Below are positions 52,738 to 61,301 of a DNA stretch of 64,000 nucleotides, in pieces. This stretch comes from an uncultured Bacillota bacterium (GTDB taxonomy: Bacteria > Bacillota > Dethiobacteria > DTU022 > UBA8154). The stretch is from the NCBI GenBank assembly GCA_937973635.1, contig CALJJZ010000035.1:107513-171512 (forward strand). The letters are read 5' to 3'. Each line of letters starts with the position of its first letter. Position 1 is the stretch's first letter. The notes beneath the pieces were generated by a model. It worked only from the letters and a program-made list of their open reading frames with translations, did no database searches and had not been told where the DNA came from. A program made the translations under genes and the position numbers.

Positions 52738-53751
52738 TTATGGGGACTTTGGAAAAAAGAGTTCATGCAGTGCAGCGGTATTTAACCTTTGTCCGATCAC
52801 ACAGAGCTTTCCCGTAGCAGCGGGAGCTGCGCGGCGTATATTTTTCTCTCCCGGTACATAATCAAAATTTATCCAGTGCCCGTCTTCGCCCTGCAAAACC
52901 CCCTTGGCCCTGATGATCTGACCGTAGCGGGGGGAATTCCCAAGCTCGTCCAGAATGCTGTGCAGTAGGTCTTCCTCGTAAAACATTGTTGTTTCTCTAC
53001 CCCAGGACTGGAAAGTTGCCTTAAGCAGATCTCTTTCTCCATGTTCGTAAGCATGGAGGCACCTTAAGCAACCAGCTTGCTCCTCCTGTGCATTATGAGA
53101 ACATAAAGGCAAGGATGCTTTTTCCCATAAGCTTTCCCAACCCTTTTTATCCCTCTTTTCGCTTAATTCTATAATCTGACGCCCTGAGAGCTGCTCCCAG
53201 GGCGTGGCAATGATCTTTGCCCCGGTGTTTAGTTTCCTGATGTTATCTATAATTAAATCTAGGAAACCTTTATCTGCTAGCTGAGTACGGCTAAGGATAA
53301 CTGTACCGGCCGCGGCGATCTGGTCCTTATAAAAATCGCCGAAGTTATCAAGGTAAGCCTGATAATTTAAACTATCAACCACGACAATCTTCATGTTTAG
53401 CGCGCCCTTCCCTGAGCGGTGTACAAAGTCTTGGACTGCGCTTATGACCTCCGATAGTTTTCCCAGGCCAGAGGGTTCAATTACGACCCGCTCAGGTTTA
53501 AAATTCTTTGTTAGCTCTTCCAGGGCCTCGCGCAAACTCCCCTGCAAACTGCAACAAATACAGCCGGAAGTGATCTCCTTGATCTCCAAAACAGTTTCTT
53601 TAAGCGTCTCCCCGTCTATGCCAATTTCTCCAAATTCATTTTCGATAAGTGCTACCTTTTCTTTATGTAGCTCTTCTGCCAGCAATTTTTTAATCAGCGT
53701 GGTCTTCCCAGCCCCTAAGAAGCCAGAGACGATGTCTATTTTAAGCTCCAA
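52738..53751 (-). CDS. COG0523 (CobW/YciC-like) metal-chaperone GTPase
   Basis: A 337-residue G3E-family GTPase. Walker A SGFLGAGKTTLIKK at residues 9-22, the NEFGEIGID switch, the metal-binding motif SGCICCSL (CxCC) near residue 63, and a C-terminal CobW_C domain are present, with an additional CLRCLHAYEH Cys/His patch near 220. COG0523 proteins carry zinc or other metals to targets. Start is TTG at 53751, inside the end of lgt, with GGAAGTG at eight-base spacing. Neighbouring lgt and the divergent GTPase-permease/TIGR03943 genes suggest a zinc or other metal homeostasis locus. Confidence 0.92.
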   Translation of the reverse strand: MELKIDIVSGFLGAGKTTLIKKLLAEELHKEKVALIENEFGEIGIDGETLKETVLEIKEITSGCICCSLQGSLREALEELTKNFKPERVVIEPSGLGKLSEVISAVQDFVHRSGKGALNMKIVVVDSLNYQAYLDNFGDFYKDQIAAAGTVILSRTQLADKGFLDLIIDNIRKLNTGAKIIATPWEQLSGRQIIELSEKRDKKGWESLWEKASLPLCSHNAQEEQAGCLRCLHAYEHGERDLLKATFQSWGRETTMFYEEDLLHSILDELGNSPRYGQIIRAKGVLQGEDGHWINFDYVPGEKNIRRAAPAATGKLCVIGQRLNTAALHELFFPKSP

Positions 53752-54515
53752 GGATATTCACTTCCTTTTTTTTTGCTCTTAATCATCCACCAGGAAAACA
53801 AAAGTAGCGGGGGCGTAATTAATTGGGTTAGGGTAAAAAAACCGTAGCCCCAGAATTCATGCACATAACCTAGAAGATAAAGGGGGTTTTCCCGAAAGGT
53901 TTCCTCAATGCCGCCACGCAAGAGCGAATAATAAAAGATAAAAGACCAGAAAAGCACTCCTGGCTCATTATTCGCCCGGCGGGCCAGGTAATTGTGGATC
54001 AAAAGGACGGAAAGGCCGATTAGAGAGCCGTAAATCTGGGTGGGGTGGCGTTGCATAGACAGCAGCAATGCGGGCCGGCCAAGGATTTCCTGGTTGAAGA
54101 TATTAGCGATCCGGACCAGGGCATAGCCTATGGCAATACCCGGCACTGCCAGATCGAGGAGCATATTGAGATTAAGCTTGTGGCGGCGAGCCCACAGCCA
54201 GGCCCCAAATAATCCGCCCAAGAGCCCTCCGTGGAAAGCAAGGCCGCCATGGTCAATGCGGATTATATTTTGAGGAGCAGCGGTAAAATAGCCCAGATTT
54301 GTCAGGACGTAAAGGGCACGAGCTCCTATTACACCCAAGGCAAGGGCAAAAAAGACTACTCCTAAAAGGTCATCTTCTTTAAAGCCTTTCCCCTTTCCTT
54401 TTGCTATCAACAAAGAGGCCCCTAGAGCAAAGGATATGGCCATCATGAAACCGTACCAGCGGACAGCCAGAGGCCCCACGGCAAAAATAATAGGGCTAAT
54501 ATTTTCCCTTAGCAT
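53736..54515 (-). CDS. lgt: Prolipoprotein diacylglyceryl transferase
   Basis: A 259-residue membrane enzyme that attaches diacylglycerol to the lipobox Cys of prolipoproteins. Seven hydrophobic segments and the motifs RWYGFMMAISF, IDHGGLAFHGGLLGG (H-GGL signature), RIANIFNQEILGRP (signature arginine) and HPTQIYGS are present. It overlaps the COG0523 gene by 16 bases. It may serve the lipoprotein of the nearby ABC transporter (58633-59844). A core lgt may exist elsewhere; this copy sits in an AT-richer metal island. Confidence 0.93.
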   Translation of the reverse strand: MLRENISPIIFAVGPLAVRWYGFMMAISFALGASLLIAKGKGKGFKEDDLLGVVFFALALGVIGARALYVLTNLGYFTAAPQNIIRIDHGGLAFHGGLLGGLFGAWLWARRHKLNLNMLLDLAVPGIAIGYALVRIANIFNQEILGRPALLLSMQRHPTQIYGSLIGLSVLLIHNYLARRANNEPGVLFWSFIFYYSLLRGGIEETFRENPLYLLGYVHEFWGYGFFTLTQLITPPLLLFSWWMIKSKKKGSEYPWSLK

Positions 54516-54562
54516 TATGCCACCAGCTTATTAAAGGGATTAGCGGCGCGCTTTTAAATTAA

Positions 54563-54579
54563 ATGCAATTTAATTGCAT
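54563..54579. promoter_or_regulatory. Palindromic operator in the lgt/GTPase-permease divergent region
   Basis: ATGCAAT-TTA-ATTGCAT is a perfect seven-base inverted repeat with a three-base spacer, 48 bases upstream of lgt. A leftward TATAAT just beyond it could be the lgt -10. It resembles Fur/Zur-family operators in size; which regulator binds is unknown. Confidence 0.5.
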
Positions 54580-54780
54580 ATGTATATATTATATATCTCT
54601 CTAGCCTAAGATGCAAGGAGGTTTTGGGAAAAGGCGGCAAGCTCTCAGCTGTTGGGTTTTGTAAAAAAAGAGGAAGGCAAAGAGCAGGATTATATTCTCC
54701 CTTGTTGAAGATATGGAGACAGAGATCGTGTAAACGTTTAATCGCCATATGAAAATAAATATAGAAAGGGCTTTGCGCTA

Positions 54781-56415
54781 ATGGGCGTTGCGCTGGAAAT
54801 TGTGGCCGGTTTTTTGGGCGCAGGCAAAACAACCGTAATCAACCAGATGTTGAAATCATACCTTGCAAACGGCCATAAAGTGTTGGTCATCCAGGGTGAA
54901 AGGGGAGAAAAAAACATAGACCAACAGGCCTACCAAAATACAGGCAGGCTTGTTGTTAAAACGGCAAAGGTTAAAGATCTAGATCCTTTGCAGCTGGTTC
55001 GCTGGCTAGAGGAGCATAAACCTGACAATTTGATTATTGAAAACAACGGCATGGAAGAGCTGGAACCCCTTTTAAAAAAATTAGAGCAACGTCCACTGCG
55101 AAAATATTGCCGCCTGCAAAGGATAATTTCCCTTGTAAAAGCCGGGACATTTAATCTTTATGCGGCAAACATAGGCAGGCTTTTTGGGGAACCGCTGTCA
55201 AAAGCAGATATGGTTATCCTCACAGCAACAGAAGGCCTGCCAGCAAAGGACTTGCGCCAAATTCAAAAGGAGATCTTAAAATTTAACGGTGACGCTGCTT
55301 TTTTACTCCTCCCTTCTGCCGCAAAAGCAGAAAAACAGTTTCCTGAAGAGAGTTTTTCTGCTGGAGGGAAAAGGGGGCTCTTTAGCACAGCTGACCCCCT
55401 AGTTTCTTTTGCTTTGCTTTACGCCATATTGTTGGTATTTGGTTTTATAGTCACTTTGAGGGTTTTTGATTATGCCCGGGGTGAACTTTACCTGGCCCGG
55501 GCCCAAATATTTATCACTATATTTGTCAGCATATTGCTCCAGGCTTTCCCTTTCATCATGATAGGGGTCTTGGTATCGGCGGCGATCCAGGTTTTTGTTC
55601 CCCAGCAATTTTTTAGCCGCCTCTTTTCGCGAAACGTTGTTTTTTCTACGGCGATAGCCGTAATGGCCGGCATTTTTTTCCCTGTCTGTGACTGTGCCAT
55701 TATCCCAGTTATGCGCCGGCTAGTTCAAAAAGGAGTCCCCCTTTCTGCAGCGCTTACATTTATGCTCGCTGCTCCCATAGTTGATCCGGTGGTAGTTGCT
55801 TCTACGGCCTACGCTTTCCCCGATAAGCCTTTTATAGCCCTCTACCGCCTTTCTTTAGGAGTGTTTATTGCCATCATTGCCGGCCTGATAATGCGTATTA
55901 TACCCTACAAGGGAGAAATTTTAAAAGGAGGCGCAGTGTTTAGCGCTTGTTCCTGTGGTTACTGCAGTCAAGCAGACTCGACAAGGGCAGACCCCCATCC
56001 CTTCACAGCCCGTATAAAGGGGATGATAAACCACGCCACAGCCGAATTCTTCCAGGTTGGGCAGTTCCTTGTCCTGGCTGCCGTGTTTTCTACTTATATT
56101 CAGACCAGCATCTCGCCGGCTACTGTGGCTTTTTTCGCTGGCAGCCCTGTCGGAGCGTTGCTGACGATGATGGGTTTTGCTTTCATTTTGTCTATCTGCT
56201 CCACTTCCGATGCTTTTATCGCCAGAAATTTTATCCACCAGTTTCCCCTGACGTCTATTCTGGGTTTTATGGTCTTTGGTGCGTTTTTGGACATCAAGAA
56301 TTTACTTTTGCTCTCTGGAAATTTTGCAGGCAGGTTTGTCGTTCACTTGGTCTTATTAATTGTAACGGTTTCCTTTATTGTACTCTCTTTATCAGGTAAA
56401 ATGTTGTTTTTTTAA
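54781..56415 (+). CDS. Fused COG0523-like GTPase domain and DUF318 permease
   Basis: A 544-residue fusion. Residues 1 to about 190 form a CobW-type G domain (IVAGFLGAGKTTVINQ Walker A, later LIIENNGME) that lacks the CxCC metal motif: where it should be, VVKTAKVKDLD follows. Residues about 200-544 form a polytopic permease of the DUF318/YcgR family (about eight hydrophobic segments; CDCAIIPVMRR near 302, LTFMLAAPIVDPVVV, SCGYCSQ near 392, SICSTSDAFIARNF near 475). ATG at 54781 is used. The next gene encodes TIGR03943/YcgQ, the usual partner of this permease. The two likely form a metal transporter, with the G domain supplying GTP-driven gating or metal delivery. Confidence 0.88.
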   Translation: MGVALEIVAGFLGAGKTTVINQMLKSYLANGHKVLVIQGERGEKNIDQQAYQNTGRLVVKTAKVKDLDPLQLVRWLEEHKPDNLIIENNGMEELEPLLKKLEQRPLRKYCRLQRIISLVKAGTFNLYAANIGRLFGEPLSKADMVILTATEGLPAKDLRQIQKEILKFNGDAAFLLLPSAAKAEKQFPEESFSAGGKRGLFSTADPLVSFALLYAILLVFGFIVTLRVFDYARGELYLARAQIFITIFVSILLQAFPFIMIGVLVSAAIQVFVPQQFFSRLFSRNVVFSTAIAVMAGIFFPVCDCAIIPVMRRLVQKGVPLSAALTFMLAAPIVDPVVVASTAYAFPDKPFIALYRLSLGVFIAIIAGLIMRIIPYKGEILKGGAVFSACSCGYCSQADSTRADPHPFTARIKGMINHATAEFFQVGQFLVLAAVFSTYIQTSISPATVAFFAGSPVGALLTMMGFAFILSICSTSDAFIARNFIHQFPLTSILGFMVFGAFLDIKNLLLLSGNFAGRFVVHLVLLIVTVSFIVLSLSGKMLFF

Positions 56416-56447
56416 TATAAGTTAATATAAGTTATTGGGGAGAGGGT

Positions 56448-57257
56448 ATGATGAAGCTTTTTGGCGCTCGTTTCCTAAACCTGGATGCTTTGTTTAAAAC
56501 GGCCATACTCCTGGGCTTTACTATATTTTTTACCCAGACCATAATTACTGGTGAAGCGCTGGCCTATGTATCCCCCAAAATATTCCCCTTCATTAAATTC
56601 AGCGCTGCCATTATGGCCCTAATGGCCGTATTTTCTGCCGTAGATATAGTTAGAATTCCCCGTAAGCGACCCCGCATGACCACCTATACCCTTTTTGCCC
56701 TGTCTCTGGCCTTGGCTTTGCTTTTCCCTCCGGCCTTCCTCGGCGGCAGCGATCTTAAGGGGAGACAGGTAGATCTAGGCCTATACCGGACAGAAAACGG
56801 AGCAACCCGAGCTTCCGGCAACCTAGAACTAGGGCGGGCGGCGGAACAGCAAAGGCCGACAGGTCCAGGAGAGCCGCCGCCTGCTTTACAGGGGAACAAA
56901 ATTGTCTTTACAGAAGAAAATTTTTATTACTCGTTGTACTTGCTCTATCGAGAGGTGGAATATTACCAAGGAATAGAGGTGGAGATAAGCGGTTTTGTTT
57001 TTAAAGACGCATCTTTTGCAGCAGACGAGTTTGTCGTTTCACGTTTTGTCATGGTCTGCTGCACCGCCGATATGCAGCTGGCAGGCATAATGTGCCATTT
57101 CCCCGGATCGCAAGGGCTGGAAGAAAACACATGGGTCCGTGTTAAAGGAGTTTTGCAGCAAGGGACGTTTAGGGGAGAAACCATACCGGTCATAATCCCT
57201 GTGGAAATATCTCCCATTAATATGCCTGATCCGCCGTATGTGTATCCCAAATTCTAA
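56448..57257 (+). CDS. TIGR03943 family putative permease subunit (YcgQ/DUF1980)
   Basis: A 269-residue protein with three N-terminal membrane helices (for example FKTAILLGFTIFFTQTII, FSAAIMALMAVFSAV, LFALSLALALLFPPAFLGG), a Gln/Pro-rich linker and a C-terminal OB-like DUF1980 domain (VEISGFVFKDASF, SRFVMVCCTADMQLAGIMC with CC and C residues that may bind metal). It regularly pairs with the DUF318 permease, as here (33 bases apart). Known members in Bacilli are linked with zinc-responsive loci; the transported metal is unproven. Confidence 0.9.
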   Translation: MMKLFGARFLNLDALFKTAILLGFTIFFTQTIITGEALAYVSPKIFPFIKFSAAIMALMAVFSAVDIVRIPRKRPRMTTYTLFALSLALALLFPPAFLGGSDLKGRQVDLGLYRTENGATRASGNLELGRAAEQQRPTGPGEPPPALQGNKIVFTEENFYYSLYLLYREVEYYQGIEVEISGFVFKDASFAADEFVVSRFVMVCCTADMQLAGIMCHFPGSQGLEENTWVRVKGVLQQGTFRGETIPVIIPVEISPINMPDPPYVYPKF

Positions 57258-57315
57258 ACGGGGAGCAAGTTATAAATTTTTTTGGCAGCAAGCAGGAAAA
57301 TGAAAACAACAGGGA

Positions 57316-57442
57316 GAATAGTAATAAACAGTTGGTGTTACTAATTTAATAATAATAACACTGAGACAAAAAGGAGCAGAAAACAGGAAATTAGTTATTT
57401 TTTTTTGGTCCTTTAGTAACACAAAAACAAATTTAGTAATAC
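57316..57442. promoter_or_regulatory. Phased TAGTAAYAC repeats upstream of the FmdE operon
   Basis: TTTAGTAACAC (57412-57422) and TTTAGTAATAC (57432-57442) are direct repeats exactly 20 bases apart. An inverted copy GTGTTACTAAT lies at 57335-57345, and a weaker TAGTAATA at about 57320. This looks like an operator array for a regulator of the following operon. No terminator separates it from the upstream TIGR03943 gene. Confidence 0.55.
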
Positions 57443-57477
57443 CAGCACATAATTCCTTAGCAAAGGAGGATGCTTTT

Positions 57478-58464
57478 GTGTATGGTGGGGATATTTTTGC
57501 CAAATGGAGAGATAGAGAAATTACCTTCATTGGAGAAGGGGTAAAAGCGCAGTTTGACAATACCCAGCAGACTCCCCTGGGCTTTCAGTGGCGCGGGAGG
57601 CATTATGAAGTATTGAAGATGTTGCACAGCGCTAAAAACCCAGAAGGCCACTTGCAATATCTCTTGCTCACAGATGGGGGGATCTTTTCCCTCGCTTTGA
57701 AACGTGAAGAGAGCAAAGCTGACCTGTGTCGCAGCAGGTGGTTTTTAAATTTTCGTGTAAAGGACGAAAGGGAGGCGAACAGCAATGGCCCTAACTTTTC
57801 AAGTAGCAGTATCGAAATGAAAGGGTTGCTTCAGGGCAAAGAGCTAAGCCCTATCTCCCTGGTGCCTTTACTGCTGGCTAATGTGGCGTACTACCACGGC
57901 CATCTTTGCCCTGAGCTGGCTGTTGGGTACCGGGCCGCGCTAGTAGCTCAGGAAGAATTAGGCTTCTCCCGGCATAACGCCCACAATTTTTTTATAGTGG
58001 CCGAAAACATGACTTCGGCCATTGAAGCGCTGCAGCTCATCACAGGCTGCACCATCGGCAACCAGAACTTTTTTGCCTACGACCTAGGGAAACATGTCTA
58101 TTATTTCGGCAGTTATGCCACAGCACAAGAGCCAGGGAAAGCCTTGCGCCTGGCTTTGACAAACCTTGTTGTTGATCTTAGCCCCAAGGGCGAATTGGGA
58201 AGAAGGCTCTTCTCCGGAGAAGCGAACAGGGAGGAACAAAAGGAATACCAGCAGGCTATCAATGATGCGGTACAAAAGATTTTGCATCTTGCTCCACAGG
58301 ATCTATTTACAAAAACCAGGATCTCTTTACAACCACCTAGGGCTGGTGGACATTTGGATTATACCTGCTGTTCCCACTGCGGGGAGGTGACGGTAAGGGG
58401 AAAATGCCATCTCCTTGAAAATGGTTTTGTTTGCCCGGTCTGTTTCGCCAAAGCTAAAATGTAA
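57478..58464 (+). CDS. FmdE family protein
   Basis: A 328-residue protein. The N-terminal 115 residues are not recognised. An FmdE domain follows (AYYHGHLCPELAVGYRAALVA near 140, AENMTSAIEALQLITGCTIGNQNFF, DLGKHVYYF) with His/Cys residues that bind metal in this family, and a C-terminal zinc ribbon (CSHCGEV...CPVCFA). FmdE was first named from formylmethanofuran dehydrogenase gene clusters, but stand-alone members occur near metal transporters. GTG at 57478 is clear: AAAGGAGG with eight-base spacing. First gene of the six-gene operon that holds a metal/ligand ABC importer. Confidence 0.9.
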   Translation: MYGGDIFAKWRDREITFIGEGVKAQFDNTQQTPLGFQWRGRHYEVLKMLHSAKNPEGHLQYLLLTDGGIFSLALKREESKADLCRSRWFLNFRVKDEREANSNGPNFSSSSIEMKGLLQGKELSPISLVPLLLANVAYYHGHLCPELAVGYRAALVAQEELGFSRHNAHNFFIVAENMTSAIEALQLITGCTIGNQNFFAYDLGKHVYYFGSYATAQEPGKALRLALTNLVVDLSPKGELGRRLFSGEANREEQKEYQQAINDAVQKILHLAPQDLFTKTRISLQPPRAGGHLDYTCCSHCGEVTVRGKCHLLENGFVCPVCFAKAKM

Positions 58465-58632
58465 ACTAAAATGTCGCCGCTGTCTTTTACAAAACACAGG
58501 TCCCGTAGCAGGGCAACAATCGCTTTCTCTGCAGCGCCTTAACACAGCGCTAAAAAAAGCCATAATTTGTTGCTTCCCTGTCTTAGGTAATAAGGCATAA
58601 AAGCAAAAAAATTAGAGAAGGAAGGTACAAAA

Positions 58633-59844
58633 ATGAGCAGGAAAACAACAATAATGATAGCACTGTTAGTTGTAGTTGTTTTTCTAGGGGGGCTACTCCT
58701 TACAGGTTGTTCTAACATGGACAATAAGGGACAAAAAGACAATCAAGAAACGGTCCAGCAGAAGGATTCCACAAAGGGGCAGGAAAAACAGCCTACGGTT
58801 GGAGAAAAGCCTACAGTCGAAGAAAAGCTTACAATTAAAGATATGTTTGGCAGGGACGTAACTGTCCCCCAAAAAGTTGAAAGAGTAGTGGTTGTGGGTG
58901 GAGTATTAAACCATATGAATTGGTTACAAGTGGAAGACAGAGTAGTTGGCGTTGAGGAAATTGAAACCCGCCCTGATGAAAAATCTGGAGGAAGGGTCTA
59001 TCGCTGGGCTTTCCCTTCTTATGCCAGCCTCCCAAGTATAGGCCCTGCTGCCCGGCCCGATGCTGAAATGATATTAAGCGCCGCGCCAGAGGTCGTTTTC
59101 TTCGCCTCTTTAACACAGGATGCTGTTGAAAATTTACAAAGCCAGCTCACGCTGCCTGTTGTCGGCCTTCTCTATCCAGAGTTTAGCGAGGAAAGGGATA
59201 ATTTCTATAAACAGTTGCGGTTAGTAGCAAAAATTATGGACAGGGAAGAGCGAGGAGAAGAGCTTATAGGTTGGATTAACAAATCTTTAACCGATTTAAG
59301 CCAAAGAGCTAGCTTGCCAGATACTTTTGAAAAACCCAGCTGTTATGTGGGAGGGATTCTACAAGGGCCCGAGGGGACGGGGTTGACCTCCACCATGCCT
59401 TACTACCCGCCGTTTGTGATGTTGGAGGTGAAAAACGTAATATCTCCTGCTGATTTAGGGCTGCTAACTCCCGGGACATTAGGAAGATATACCGTTGATA
59501 TTGAATTTCTAGTGTCCAAAAATCCTGATTATATCTTTATTGACCGGGCAGGAACCGGGCCAACAAAGATGCAGTACGAGAACAACAAAGATGTTTTGAG
59601 GCACGTTAATGCTATAGCAAAAGAAAATGTTTACGGGCTACTGCCGTGGCATGCCTATAACAATAATGTGGAAACAATGTTTATCAATGCTTACTTCATT
59701 GGCAAGGTTATCTACCCCCATAAATTTACGGATATTGACCCCATTAAAAAAGCAGAGGAAGTCTATCAATTTTGGTATGGAAATTCAGTCTACAACAACT
59801 TGTCCAATGCTTTAGGCGGCGGGCTTAATAAATTTGACTTTTAA
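58633..59844 (+). CDS. ABC transporter substrate-binding lipoprotein (FecB/BtuF type)
   Basis: A 403-residue secreted lipoprotein: signal segment ALLVVVVFLGGLLLTGC with the lipobox Cys, a Gln/Lys/Glu-rich spacer containing two PTV-EK repeats, then a helical-backbone metal-receptor domain (IKDMFGRDVTVPQKVERVVVVGG, LPSIGPAARPDAEMILSAAPEVVFF, SCYVGGILQG, KNPDYIFIDRAG). The family binds ferric siderophores, cobalamin, heme or other metal ligands. The FecCD permease and FecE ATPase are encoded 1.4 and 2.5 kb downstream in the same operon. Which ligand is bound cannot be told. Confidence 0.93.
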   Translation: MSRKTTIMIALLVVVVFLGGLLLTGCSNMDNKGQKDNQETVQQKDSTKGQEKQPTVGEKPTVEEKLTIKDMFGRDVTVPQKVERVVVVGGVLNHMNWLQVEDRVVGVEEIETRPDEKSGGRVYRWAFPSYASLPSIGPAARPDAEMILSAAPEVVFFASLTQDAVENLQSQLTLPVVGLLYPEFSEERDNFYKQLRLVAKIMDREERGEELIGWINKSLTDLSQRASLPDTFEKPSCYVGGILQGPEGTGLTSTMPYYPPFVMLEVKNVISPADLGLLTPGTLGRYTVDIEFLVSKNPDYIFIDRAGTGPTKMQYENNKDVLRHVNAIAKENVYGLLPWHAYNNNVETMFINAYFIGKVIYPHKFTDIDPIKKAEEVYQFWYGNSVYNNLSNALGGGLNKFDF

Positions 59845-59856
59845 GGGGGCGTCAAA

Positions 59857-60903
59857 GTGGTTGTAAAAGTGAATGAGGCCTTGGGCATAAACTATGAGTT
59901 AGAAAAATCTCCTCCTGCCCCTTATATTACCAGATACATGGATATGCTTAACTCTTGCCAGGAGCTGGCCATATTTTCTTTGGGCATAAAAAGCGGCTTA
60001 TTTGCCCAGTTAAAAGAAGGACATACAATAAAGGAACTTTTGAGTAAAACTAACTGGCATGAAGCAATTGCCCATCGTTTACTGCAGTGCATGTATGCCT
60101 ATGGTTTTATAAATAAACACGGGAAATATTATAAAAACAGTGTTTTTACAAACAATTTTGCCACATCGTCCTCACCTTTTGCCCAGCTAAGGACATTATC
60201 TGCTGTGCACTTTAACCAAGATATGCATACTAGAATTATTAATGCCTTAAACGGCCCTCCTAAAGAAAAAGTGCCCATTACTGAAGTTTTTAATGCCCCT
60301 GTTCTTTTAAGTATGGCGGAGCATTGCATTAGGGGAGGACTCCAGCAAACTGTTTCCTTTTTATGTAGGCATAAAAAGGTTAGAGAAGCCAAGAAGATGC
60401 TTGATCTAGGGGGTGGCCACTCTCTGTACACTATTGCTTTAACGAGACGCAACCCTGAGCTCAGAGCAGTGCTCTTCGATCTCCCAGACGTAGTGGAAGG
60501 GGCAGCTAAACCTGTCGTCAAAAGCTATGGTGCCGAGAGAATTGATTTCATCAAAGGCGATTTTATGAAAGACGATATCGGCAACAACTATGATCTGGTT
60601 CTTTGCTCCGATGTACTGCACAGGCCAGAAAAAGAAATTTTGTTTATCCTTACAAAAATTAACACAGCGATGCAAGAGGGTGGCTTGTTGGCTGTGAAGG
60701 AAACCCATTTGAATGATTTAAAAAAGAACCGTTTTGCCGCTTACTTTTCCTTGGTTCTCTCTACTTTTGATCCAGAGCAAAGGATTTTTTCCAGCAAGGG
60801 CTTTAATGCAATAATAGAACGTTCGGGATTTAAAGTCCGGGCCAACATTGCCCTTGAGGCGGCATCTGATTCATCATATCTGACACTGGCAGAGAGGGTG
60901 TAA
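59857..60903 (+). CDS. O-methyltransferase-like SAM-dependent methyltransferase
   Basis: A 348-residue protein of the COMT/acetylserotonin O-methyltransferase type: an N-terminal dimerisation/HTH domain (about 1-110; LFAQLKEGHTIKELL), then a Rossmann SAM domain (MLDLGGGHSLYTIAL near 181, VLFDLPDVVEGA, GDFMKDD, LCSDVLHRPEKE near 250). The usual catalytic His lies in the LH of SDVLH. GTG at 59857 follows GGGGGCG. In a metal-uptake operon it may methylate an imported ligand or a metal-binding molecule; no peptide or NRPS gene for making one is in this window. Confidence 0.88.
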   Translation: MVVKVNEALGINYELEKSPPAPYITRYMDMLNSCQELAIFSLGIKSGLFAQLKEGHTIKELLSKTNWHEAIAHRLLQCMYAYGFINKHGKYYKNSVFTNNFATSSSPFAQLRTLSAVHFNQDMHTRIINALNGPPKEKVPITEVFNAPVLLSMAEHCIRGGLQQTVSFLCRHKKVREAKKMLDLGGGHSLYTIALTRRNPELRAVLFDLPDVVEGAAKPVVKSYGAERIDFIKGDFMKDDIGNNYDLVLCSDVLHRPEKEILFILTKINTAMQEGGLLAVKETHLNDLKKNRFAAYFSLVLSTFDPEQRIFSSKGFNAIIERSGFKVRANIALEAASDSSYLTLAERV

Positions 60904-60909
60904 GAAAGT

Positions 60910-61275
60910 ATGAAAAGATTTTCTTCTGCACAACAAAAAAGCTTTAACACTCCTGAAGGCGTAATGACACCGCTGTCAGCCAATGAGGACTTCTCTATTA
61001 TAAGAATAAATATGCCCAAAGGGCTTTGGGTAGAACGCCACTCCCACCAGAAAGCAGTAATCGTCCTGGTTACCAAAGGGCAAATTCTTTTTGACGATGG
61101 AGAAAGCCATCTTGCCAACAGCAACGATGTTTTAGAATACGGAGCTGAAGAAGAGATTGGCTTTAAAGCACTGGAAGATTCTGAAGCTATCTTTATAACC
61201 AAGGAACCTACATGGCCTTCACTAGAAAGTATTTATGATTTGTTCCAAAGTTTGGGCATAAAGGAGTCTGTTTGA
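60910..61275 (+). CDS. Cupin-fold small protein
   Basis: A 121-residue single-domain cupin: VERHSHQKAVIVLVTKG (first motif with two His), LFDDGESHLANSNDVLEYG, and a second half ending in FITKEP. The full two-motif His/Glu set is incomplete in the second half, so it may bind ligand rather than catalyse. It lies six bases after the methyltransferase and partly overlaps the region before the permease start, in the same operon. Confidence 0.82.
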   Translation: MKRFSSAQQKSFNTPEGVMTPLSANEDFSIIRINMPKGLWVERHSHQKAVIVLVTKGQILFDDGESHLANSNDVLEYGAEEEIGFKALEDSEAIFITKEPTWPSLESIYDLFQSLGIKESV

Positions 61276-61301
61276 CACCCAGGAAGAATAGGGAGACAAA
61301 A

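Noticed and set aside
54554-54832. Leftward 92-codon frame upstream of lgt
   Set aside because: It crosses the divergent promoter region and overlaps the start of the GTPase-permease gene; no motif.
61276-61301. UGA at the end of the cupin gene as selenocysteine
   Set aside because: The frame beyond the UGA merges into the ribosome site and start of the FecCD gene, with no Cys context or SECIS-like loop.
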